Source: Ilumatobacteraceae bacterium (lineage in GTDB: Bacteria > Actinomycetota > Acidimicrobiia > Acidimicrobiales > Ilumatobacteraceae). From it: a DNA stretch of 37,403 nt. This document shows, in pieces, positions 26,198 to 33,088 of this stretch. Each line of letters opens with the position of its first letter. The stretch's first letter is position 1. The notes under the pieces were generated by a model, which saw only the letters and a program-made list of their open reading frames with translations, ran no database searches and had not been told where the DNA came from. The translations under genes and the position numbers were made by a program. The stretch is from positions 1-37,403 of the forward strand of contig JANYKU010000101.1 of assembly GCA_025358075.1 (NCBI GenBank), given 5' to 3'.

Positions 26198-26227
26198 CGC
26201 CCGAAAGCGACACGTTCGGTCGGGGTT

Positions 26228-26233
26228 TAGGAT
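26228..26233 (+). promoter_or_regulatory. -10 hexamer TAGGAT for leaderless CDGSH gene
   Basis: TAGGAT ends 6 nt before ATG 26240. There is no ribosome binding site. Confidence 0.55.
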
Positions 26234-26239
26234 CGCGGC

Positions 26240-26902
26240 ATGGCCGACAGCATCGATCCGTCCATCACCGTTTCGGCGAACGGGCCATACCTGGTCGCTG
26301 GAAGCGTGCCGCTCCATCGTCGAAAGGATGTGCAGAGCGAGCTCGGTGAGCCGATGACGTGGGCGACCACAGCGACGTTGGAGACCAAGGATCGCTACGC
26401 GTTGTGTCGCTGCGGACAATCGAGCAACAAACCCTTCTGCGACGGTACCCACGCCCGCGTCGGCTTCACGGCCGACGATGTGGCCGGCGGGACCTACGAC
26501 GAACGTGCCGAGGTCGTTGGTGGCGACGTCAACGTTCGCTACGACCAGAACATCTGTGTGCACGCCGGGTTTTGTGGCACGACAGTGACCAATGTGTGGA
26601 AAGAGGCCGCCAACACCGGCAACACGGCCTCGAGGATGCACGCGATCGCCATGATCGAGCACTGCCCGTCGGGCGCGTTGACCTATCAGCTCGACGATGT
26701 CGTCAACGAGCCGCTGATGCCGCAGGCCATCTCCGTGATCGACAACGGCCCGTTGTGGGTCACCGCACATGTGCCCATCACCAGCAGCGATGGCACGGTT
26801 CTGGAATCCCGCAACCGGATCACACTATGTCGCTGCGGCATCTCCGCCAACAAACCGCTGTGCGATGGCTCGCACAAGGCCGCCGGCTTCACCGACTCGT
26901 AG
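26240..26902 (+). CDS. Iron-sulfur protein with two CDGSH domains flanking a Fer4_19-like domain
   Basis: 220-aa protein. The first CDGSH zinc-finger-like 2Fe-2S domain has ligands C56, C58, C67 and H71 (CRCGQSSNKPFCDGTH). The second has C197, C199, C208 and H212 (CRCGISANKPLCDGSH). Between them lies VRYDQNICVHAGFCG ... IEHCPSGAL with C106, C112 and C142, resembling the divergent Fer4_19 (DUF1271) domain. Likely a small electron carrier or redox sensor in the cytoplasm. It starts at ATG 26240, 6 nt after TAGGAT. Confidence 0.9.
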   Translation: MADSIDPSITVSANGPYLVAGSVPLHRRKDVQSELGEPMTWATTATLETKDRYALCRCGQSSNKPFCDGTHARVGFTADDVAGGTYDERAEVVGGDVNVRYDQNICVHAGFCGTTVTNVWKEAANTGNTASRMHAIAMIEHCPSGALTYQLDDVVNEPLMPQAISVIDNGPLWVTAHVPITSSDGTVLESRNRITLCRCGISANKPLCDGSHKAAGFTDS

Positions 26903-26991
26903 AGCAAGAGGTGACCTGCGCAGGTAGAATGGCGGCCTCTCATGCCGCGTCCGACAAGGGGTCGTTCACCGGCTGACTGCGAAGGATTGTC

Positions 26992-27288
26992 ATGGCAACA
27001 CCACGAAGCATGTCCGCTGCGAGCAAGCGCGCCAAGGCACAAGGCCCGGCGCTCCCCGAGAACCACACTCCGAGTGAGGCTCGCGCTCACGCCATTCGCA
27101 CGGCGTCGATCGACCTCACGCCATCCGTCGATCGCATCATGAACTCCGGTCTTCACGAAGCCGGCCGTCTGCACGCGATCACGCTGTTCGGCGATTCGCT
27201 CGGCGTGCCCGGCGACCCGAACCGCTACCCGGTCAACGCCATCGAGGCCGGCCGCCTCGTGCCCGACGATTCTTCTTCGTCGACGTAG
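26992..27288 (+). CDS. Small conserved-looking hypothetical protein
   Basis: 98-aa soluble protein I do not recognise. It has no membrane segment, no Cys pair and no nucleotide motif. The central part (SEARAHAIRTASIDLTPSVDRIMNSGLHEAGRLHAITLFGDSLG) looks like amphipathic helices, and both ends are disordered. ATG 26992 has GAAGGA 5-6 nt upstream, a proper ribosome binding site. A TAGAAT hexamer at 26925-26930 could be its -10. Codon use and strong ribosome binding site support a real gene. Confidence 0.7.
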   Translation: MATPRSMSAASKRAKAQGPALPENHTPSEARAHAIRTASIDLTPSVDRIMNSGLHEAGRLHAITLFGDSLGVPGDPNRYPVNAIEAGRLVPDDSSSST

Positions 27289-27300
27289 AACTCGTGTCGC

Positions 27301-27945
27301 TCAACCGTGCTGCAGGAACTGCAGCACGGCGAGCACACGGCGATGTTCGGTATCCGACGTCGCCAAGCCGAGCTTGGAGAAGATCGACGAGATGTGCTTC
27401 TCGACCGCGCCGTCCGACACCACGAGATGGCGAGCGATGCCGACGTTCGAGCGACCCTCGGCCATCAACCCGAGTACCTCGCGTTCCCGCGGCGTGAGGT
27501 CGTCGAACGGTCCGCGTCGTCGGCGGGCGAGCAACTGGGCAACCACCTCCGGATCGAGCACCGTGCCCCCCGCCGCGACTCGCTCGCACGCATCGACGAA
27601 ATCGGCGACATCGGCGACGCGTTCTTTCAACAAGTAGCCGATGCCCTGGCTGTCGCTGGCCAGCAGTTCCGTGGCGTAGCGCTCTTCGACGTACTGCGAC
27701 AGCACGAGGATCGGCTGGGTCGGCGCGGCGGCTCGCACCTGCACCGCAGCCCGGATCCCCTCGTCGGTGAACGTGGGTGGCAGTCGGACGTCGAGCACGA
27801 TCAAGTCGGGGCGGAGGTCGACGACCGTCGTGACGAGGGTGCCGGCGTCGACGAGTTGGCCGACGATCTCGTGCCCAAATTCGCCGAGCAGCCGGGCGAT
27901 GCCCTCACGCAACAGCACCGAGTCCTCGACGATCACGATCCGCAT
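27301..27945 (-). CDS. NarL/LuxR-family response regulator
   Basis: 214-aa regulator. The receiver starts MRIVIVEDSVLLREGIARLL, with phospho-acceptor D52 in LIVLDVRLPP and a conserved Lys in GIGYLLKERV. The LuxR helix-turn-helix is DDLTPREREVLGLMAEGRSNVGIARHLVVSDGAVEKHISSIFSKLGL. It follows the kinase at 27959 by 13 bp and is the third gene of an MMPL-kinase-regulator operon. ATG 27945 has GAGAAG about 10 nt upstream. A candidate target is the palindrome at 31340-31356 upstream of the operon. Confidence 0.94.
   Translation of the reverse strand: MRIVIVEDSVLLREGIARLLGEFGHEIVGQLVDAGTLVTTVVDLRPDLIVLDVRLPPTFTDEGIRAAVQVRAAAPTQPILVLSQYVEERYATELLASDSQGIGYLLKERVADVADFVDACERVAAGGTVLDPEVVAQLLARRRRGPFDDLTPREREVLGLMAEGRSNVGIARHLVVSDGAVEKHISSIFSKLGLATSDTEHRRVLAVLQFLQHG
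27305..27329. terminator. 11-bp perfect hairpin at the convergent gene ends
   Basis: CCGTGCTGCAG / CTGCAGCACGG with a GAA loop. It lies inside the last codons of the regulator (VLQFLQHG) and 17 bp after the stop of the small gene at 26992. No U-run follows, so intrinsic termination is uncertain. Confidence 0.45.
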
Positions 27946-27958
27946 CGTGGGGATCTTC

Positions 27959-29266
27959 TCATGAGGTCCGAGCCGCGGGCGGCGGCCAAGCCGTGCTGGG
28001 CGGCAGTGGGAGCTCGGCGAGGACTGCCGTCGGCCCACCGATCGGACTGGCAACCCGCAGGCGACCTTCGACCGCGGCGAGGCGACCCGCCAGCCCGGCG
28101 AGGCCTCCACCGTGCTCGGCATCGGCACCTCCACAGCCGTCGTCGCTGACCTCCACACGCAATCGTCCATCGACGACGCGTGCGTCGACACGAATGAGCG
28201 AGGCACCGCTGTGCTTGGCGGCATTGGTGAGTGCCTCGGCGATGACGAAGTACGCGGCAGACTCCAGTGTCGCTGGGGGGCGGGTCGCCAGCGAGATGTT
28301 GACCTCGACCGGGATCGGGCTACGAGCCGCCAGCGCCGACACGGCAGCGTCGAGACCGCGGTCGGTCAGCACGGCCGGGTGAATGCCTCGCACCAGGTTA
28401 CGAAGCTCGGACACGGCCCGCTTGGAATCGTCGTGCGCCCGCTCGACGAGGGCCAGCACGGCCGGGTCGGCGTCATGACCGGCGGCCAGCTTCTGACGGG
28501 CCATGCCGAGGTCCATCGCCAGCGTCACCAGTTGCGCCTGGACCCCGTCGTGCAGATCTCGCTCGATGCGCCGCCGTTCCGATTCGGCGATGTCGACCGA
28601 GGCATCGCGGCTGACGGTGAGCGACTCGACTCGTTGGCGAAGCTCGGCCGCGGGTGAGCCCCCGAGCAGGCCCTTGATCAGGCCGCGATCCACTGCGGCG
28701 AGACCTCGAACTACATGGGGCACGGCGATCAAGACCAGCACGCCGACCACGAACGCTCCCGAGATCCAGCCGGTCTTGATCCAGCCGTGAACCGGATGGC
28801 CGTACCAGTTGTTCTGTGGTGTCGCCCACCCCCACAACGGATAGCTCGTTCCGGCGAGGGCGATCGACCACAACGTGACGACGATCGTGAAGTTCATGAT
28901 GCCGAGCGGCAACATGATCACTCCGTAGCCGAGGCCCTTCCATCCGGGTGCGTCGAGCAGCATCGCCTTGATCCGCCGCCAGTTGCCCTGCTCGTGTCGC
29001 GACTCCGCGGGCAACGGAGGAGGAACCTCGATGCCCAGCAGAGCCCTGGCCCGTGCCCGTTCGACGATGCCGATCAGGCGGCCGGCGAACACCGTGGCGA
29101 CGAGTACCACGAGGCCGATGAGCGCCAGCACCACGAGGCCGGCACCGAGCGACAACCCGGTGACGACGATCGTGAACCAGGCGATTCCGAGGGGAAGATC
29201 GAGCAGCAGGTGCAGCGTCTCGGACCAGGTTCGAGCTCGGGCGAGTGGAGCGAAGAGTCGTTTCAT
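27959..29266 (-). CDS. NarL-type sensor histidine kinase with N-terminal 'putative sensor' membrane domain
   Basis: 435-aa kinase. Two pairs of membrane segments (about residues 24-63 and 112-138), plus one at 168-184, form a domain like PF13796. HisKA_3 carries H239 in ESERRRIERDLHDGVQAQL. HATPase_c follows with IAEALTNAAKHSGA and DDGCGGAD ... GGLAGLAGRL. ATG 29266 lies 1 bp after the MMPL stop, so the genes are coupled. This kinase/regulator arrangement with an MMPL transporter suggests sensing of membrane stress or of a transported lipid. Confidence 0.93.
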   Translation of the reverse strand: MKRLFAPLARARTWSETLHLLLDLPLGIAWFTIVVTGLSLGAGLVVLALIGLVVLVATVFAGRLIGIVERARARALLGIEVPPPLPAESRHEQGNWRRIKAMLLDAPGWKGLGYGVIMLPLGIMNFTIVVTLWSIALAGTSYPLWGWATPQNNWYGHPVHGWIKTGWISGAFVVGVLVLIAVPHVVRGLAAVDRGLIKGLLGGSPAAELRQRVESLTVSRDASVDIAESERRRIERDLHDGVQAQLVTLAMDLGMARQKLAAGHDADPAVLALVERAHDDSKRAVSELRNLVRGIHPAVLTDRGLDAAVSALAARSPIPVEVNISLATRPPATLESAAYFVIAEALTNAAKHSGASLIRVDARVVDGRLRVEVSDDGCGGADAEHGGGLAGLAGRLAAVEGRLRVASPIGGPTAVLAELPLPPSTAWPPPAARTS

Positions 29267-29267
29267 C

Positions 29268-31317
29268 TCAGCCGTGCCCGACCTGAGTGGCGGGCAGTGC
29301 CCGCTGCAGCCGACGGGGCAGCCACCAGTTCCAGCGGCCGAGCAGTTCCATCGTGGCCGGAACCATCACCAGTCGGACGATGGTCGCGTCGATGAAGACT
29401 GCAGCAGCCAGCCCGAAGCCGATCAACTTGATCGAGCGGAGGTCGGCGACCATGAAGCTGGAGAACACGCACACCATGATCGCAGCCGCGGCGGTGATCA
29501 CTCGCGCCGTGGTCGAGAGCCCATCCAAGACGGCGACGTGGTTGTTGCCCGTCTGGTCGTAGCGCTCCTTGATGGCCGAGAGCAGGAACACCTCGTAGTC
29601 CATCGACAGCCCGAAGACGATGGCGAACAGCATCATCGGTGCCCATGGCTCGATCGGCGCCGGCTCGATGTTGAACACCGACGAGAGCCATCCCCATTGG
29701 AACACGGCCACCATGGCTCCGTACGCCGCGCCGATCGAGATCAGGTTCAACACGACGGCCTTCAGCGGCACGAGCAAGCTGCGGAACACGGCGAGCAGCA
29801 GCAGGAAGCTCACCAGCAACACGGCAGCGATGAACCACGGCAGCCTGGCGCCCATGAACGCCGAGAAGTCGATGCCCGAAGCGGTCTGACCACCGATGTG
29901 CACCGTGCTCGGCAGCTCGTCACGCAACGTGCGCACGAGGTGTTCGGTGGCCGACGACTGCGGCGATGTCGTCGGGTAGGCGGCGAAGATGCTGATCGCA
30001 CCGTCAGGGCTGGTTTGCGGCTGACCGACGAAGGCCACGCCGTGCGTCGTCCGCACCCTGCTGGCGATCGAGTCGGCGGCCTTGACGTCTTCGACGACAA
30101 CCAGCAGCGGGCCATTGAAGCCGGGACCGAAGCCTTCGGCCAGACGGTCGTACGCAGTGCGGGTGGTCGAACCGACCGGATCATTGCCTTCATCGGATAC
30201 GGCCAGGCGCATTCCGAGCACCGGGATGCCTGCCAGCAGCAGCACCGCGGCCCCGGCGATCACTGCGGTCACCGGGCGACGCTGGATCGTGCGACCCCAA
30301 CGGCGACCGAGGTTGTCGCGATGCACGTCGACGTGTCCGCGACGATGGATGCTCAGTCGATCGATGCGCCGGCCGATGATCGCCAGCAGCGCGGGCACGA
30401 GCGTGATCGCCGCCGCCACAGCAATGGCCACGGTCAACGAGCTGGCGACCGCAAAGCCCTTCAAGAAGTCCATGCCGATCAGCAGCAGCCCAAGTAGCGA
30501 GACGACAACCGTCCCGCCGGCAAAGACGATCGCTCTCCCGCTGGTGCGCACCGCGGAGGCAATCGCCTGGGTGACATCGCGGCCGGCGGCGAGCTCGGCG
30601 CGATAGCGCGTCACCATGAAGAGGGCGTAGTCGATGCCGACGCCGAGCCCGATCATCGCCGCGACCGTCGAGGTGAAGTCAGCGGTCGGCAGCAGCGCGG
30701 AGACCACGGGGATGAGACTGAGCGACAGCCCGATCCCGATCAGCGCGCTGATGATCGGGAGGCCCATCGCAACGACCGACCCGAAGGCGATCAACAAGAT
30801 CACCACGGCGGCGGCGAGACCAACGCCCTCTGTTGCCGGCACCGCGCCCTTCACGAAGGGATCACCGCCCAGTGCGATCTCCAGACCGGCCGAGCGATGG
30901 GCCGCAGCGATTCGCTCGATAGCTGCCGCAGTGTCTTGGATGCTCGGCGGACCGGTCCGACGAGAACGTGACCGCGGCAAACGAGATCCCGCCCGGGCCG
31001 ACCTGTTCGGGATGGTCGATGGGACTGTCGAGGTGATCGATGCGCGGGAGGGCGCGGATCTCGTTGACCACCGCTGCGGTCGATGCCAGATCGTTGGTCT
31101 TGAACACCACCGCAGAGCTGAACCCGGTCGCCGACGGCATGTGGGCCGAGGCGAGGTCGTAGGCACGCTGCGAGTCGGAGCCGTTGAGACGATCGGTGAC
31201 GTCAGCTTTCGACGTGATCATGCCGCCCAGCGCTATGACGCCGACGAGCGCGGCAATCCAGACGATGAGTGTGCGGTAACGATGGTTTGCGGAAGCTGAA
31301 GCGAGTCGTTCGATCAT
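29268..31317 (-). pseudogene. MMPL/RND-family transporter interrupted by a one-base frameshift
   Basis: An MMPL-family membrane exporter (lipid or drug export) of about 683 codons, split into two frames. The N-terminal part starts at ATG 31317 (MIERLASASANHRYRTLIVWIAALVGVIALGG) and stays in frame to about 30960 (ISFAAVTFSS). The rest continues in another frame (TGPPSIQDTAAAIERIAA ... LIAFGSVVAMGLPIISALIGIG ... VGIDYALFMVTRYR ... GLSMDYEVFLLSAIKERYD) to the stop at 29268. The total length of 2050 bp is one base more than a multiple of three; losing one C at 30957-30958 restores one frame. It may be a real mutation, a sequencing error or recoding. First gene of the operon with the kinase and regulator. 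Confidence 0.85.
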
Positions 31318-31339
31318 GGTTTCAACTGTGAGCCACAAC

Positions 31340-31356
31340 GGATTCCGGCGGAATCC
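31340..31356. promoter_or_regulatory. Perfect palindrome in the MMPL/gpmA divergent promoter region
   Basis: GGATTCCG-G-CGGAATCC has perfect 8-bp arms. It lies 22 bp upstream of the MMPL ATG and 49 bp before gpmA. A dimeric regulator such as the operon's own LuxR-type protein could bind it. Confidence 0.5.
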
Positions 31357-31393
31357 GGCGGCCCGGCGTCTGCAACCGGGGGTTATCCCCACC

Positions 31394-31399
31394 TACCAT
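31394..31399 (+). promoter_or_regulatory. -10 hexamer TACCAT for leaderless gpmA
   Basis: TACCAT ends 6 nt before GTG 31406, with no ribosome binding site. This decides the start codon. Confidence 0.55.
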
Positions 31400-31405
31400 G
31401 TCGCC

Positions 31406-32152
31406 GTGACCGGAACACTCGTCATCCTTCGCCACGGCGAGAGCACGTGGAACCAGCTCAACCTGTTCACCGGGTGGCACGATGTTCCGCTCAACGACAA
31501 GGGACTGGCCGAGGGGGCCGCCGCCGGTCGCACGATGGCCGAGGCCGGGTTGCGCTTCGACGTCTCGCACACCTCGGTGCTGGCCAGAGCGGTGGTCACG
31601 CATCACCTGGCGCTCGAGCAGATGGGGCAGGTGTGGCTACCTGTGCAGCGCCATTGGCGACTCAACGAGCGTCACTATGGCGCACTGCAGGGGCTCGACA
31701 AGAAAGAGACCACCGAGCGTCACGGCGCCGAACAGACCAAGCTGTGGCGGCGCAGTTACGACGTGCCACCGCCGCCGGTCGACATCGACAGCCCCGAACA
31801 TCCGATCAACGATCCGCGGTACCGGCTGCTGCCGCCGGATGTGCTGCCTGCGGGCGAATGCCTCAAGGACGTCGTTGCCCGCGTGCTCCCCTACTGGTAC
31901 GACGTCGTCGCCCCGCAGCTCCTCGCCGGGCAGAACGTGTTGATCACGGCTCACGGCAACTCACTTCGCGCGTTGGTGATGCACCTCGAGGGCGTCTCAC
32001 CCGCAGAGATCGCCGAGCTCAACATCCCGACGGGCGCACCGCGGCGCTACACCTTGGGCGCGGGCTTGGAGGTCACGGCGGCCGAGTACCTCGGCGATGC
32101 CGACGCGATCGCCGATGCGACTGCCAAGGTTGCCGCGCAGGCCGGCGGCTGA
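31406..32152 (+). CDS. gpmA: 2,3-bisphosphoglycerate-dependent phosphoglycerate mutase
   Basis: 248-aa glycolytic enzyme interconverting 3- and 2-phosphoglycerate. The catalytic phospho-histidine lies in LVILRHGESTWNQLNLFTGWHDVPL, and the second His in LITAHGNSLRALVMHLEG. WRLNERHYGALQGLDKKET carries the acid/base Glu, and LPAGECLKDVVARVLPYW is typical of the GpmA subfamily. Length is normal. The start is GTG 31406 (VTGTLVILRHGE), 6 nt after TACCAT; upstream in-frame ATGs lie in the promoter region. Confidence 0.96.
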   Translation: MTGTLVILRHGESTWNQLNLFTGWHDVPLNDKGLAEGAAAGRTMAEAGLRFDVSHTSVLARAVVTHHLALEQMGQVWLPVQRHWRLNERHYGALQGLDKKETTERHGAEQTKLWRRSYDVPPPPVDIDSPEHPINDPRYRLLPPDVLPAGECLKDVVARVLPYWYDVVAPQLLAGQNVLITAHGNSLRALVMHLEGVSPAEIAELNIPTGAPRRYTLGAGLEVTAAEYLGDADAIADATAKVAAQAGG

Positions 32153-32195
32153 CCGCGATTCGACAGCACAGTACGAGCGGCGCACGCAGGATGTC

Positions 32196-32201
32196 TATGC
32201 T
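32196..32201 (+). promoter_or_regulatory. -10 hexamer TATGCT for leaderless cNMP-binding gene
   Basis: TATGCT ends 8 nt before ATG 32210. No ribosome binding site is present. Confidence 0.5.
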
Positions 32202-32209
32202 CTGCGCAT

Positions 32210-32635
32210 ATGGCTAGCAAAAAGGCGTACCTCGACCACCTGCGCAAGGTTTCATTGTTCTCGGCGTGTTCCCAAAAGGACCTCGAAAAGATTGCCAAGG
32301 CGGGCGATGAAGTCGTCATGCCGGCCGGATCGCTAATCGTCGATCAGGGTCAGACGGGCCGCGAGGCGTTCGTCGTGCTCGAAGGTTCCGTCATGGTCAA
32401 GCGCAACGGCAAGAAGGTCGCGTCACTCGGGCCGGGCACGGTCGTGGGCGAGCTCTCGCTGCTCGACCACGGACCGCGCACGGCGACGGTGATCTGCGAA
32501 TCCGACTGCACGCTCCTGCTGCTCAGCCAACGTCACTTCATGGCCGTGCTCGACGACGTTCCGTCGATGGCACACAAGCTGTTGGCCTCGCTGGCCGGTC
32601 GCATCCGCGATCTCGACCGGCAGTACTACGGCTGA
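32210..32635 (+). CDS. Stand-alone cyclic-nucleotide-binding (Crp-like) domain protein
   Basis: 141-aa protein made of one cNMP-binding beta barrel. Recognisable parts are LRKVSLFSACSQKDLEKIAKAGDEVVMPAGSLIVDQGQTGREAFVVLEGSV and the phosphate-binding cassette region GTVVGELSLLDHGPRTATVICES, where GELSLL and the Arg-Thr pair contact the ligand in Crp relatives. There is no helix-turn-helix, so it is not a complete Crp regulator. It may sense cAMP or a related nucleotide and act through a partner. Leaderless start after TATGCT. Confidence 0.88.
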   Translation: MASKKAYLDHLRKVSLFSACSQKDLEKIAKAGDEVVMPAGSLIVDQGQTGREAFVVLEGSVMVKRNGKKVASLGPGTVVGELSLLDHGPRTATVICESDCTLLLLSQRHFMAVLDDVPSMAHKLLASLAGRIRDLDRQYYG

Positions 32636-32648
32636 TCCGCTACCGCGG

Positions 32649-32665
32649 CGTCGACTCAGTCGACG
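32649..32665. terminator. Short inverted repeat between convergent genes
   Basis: CGTCGAC-TCA-GTCGACG is a 7-bp stem with 3-nt loop in the 20-bp gap after the cNMP gene, overlapping the stop of the PRC gene. No U-run follows, so termination is only possible. Confidence 0.3.
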
Positions 32666-32967
32666 AGCGAGTAGTGATGCTCCAGTTCGCGACGCACCGT
32701 TGGTGTGACGACGTGACTGCGATGCACCTTGGGCGCCCGCAGCACATCTTCCTTGTCGTATGGCACCACGACTGCGCCGGCCTCTGAGACGTACACCGGA
32801 GGAGCCAGGGGAATGTAGTGGCGCGAGTGGAGCACGCCTGGCGACACGACGCCCCACGTCGGTTCTTCGGTGATCTCGTCGTAGAGAACATCGGTGATGG
32901 TGCCGACTTCGGTACCGTGCCGATCAATGACGGCATGGCCGCTGAATTGTTGCAGTTCGTCGCTCAT
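32656..32967 (-). CDS. PRC-barrel domain protein
   Basis: 103-aa protein with a PRC-barrel: SGHAVIDRHGTEVGTITDVLYDEITEEPTWGVVSPGVLHSRHYIPLAPPVYVSEAGAVVVPYDKEDVLRAP. Such single-domain proteins are common in actinobacteria and appear stress-related, but their role is unsettled. ATG 32967 has a strong AGGAGAAGAG ribosome binding site. It converges on the cNMP gene with a 20-bp gap. Confidence 0.9.
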   Translation of the reverse strand: MSDELQQFSGHAVIDRHGTEVGTITDVLYDEITEEPTWGVVSPGVLHSRHYIPLAPPVYVSEAGAVVVPYDKEDVLRAPKVHRSHVVTPTVRRELEHHYSLVD

Positions 32968-33088
32968 CTCTTCTCCTCAGGGTTTTTCGCCCGTAGACGG
33001 ATGTCCGACCGCGCTGTACTTCGTTCGAGCGTACCCCAATGCGACCATTCTCAAACGATGACATCGCCCTACTAGGGTCTGACCTGCC

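Noticed and set aside
28968-30497. 509-codon open frame on the plus strand
   Set aside because: Antisense to the kinase and MMPL genes; rich in His/Gln/Arg with no domain.
31378-31390. GGGG-TTAT-CCCC mini-palindrome before gpmA
   Set aside because: Only 4-bp GC arms, expected by chance at this GC content.
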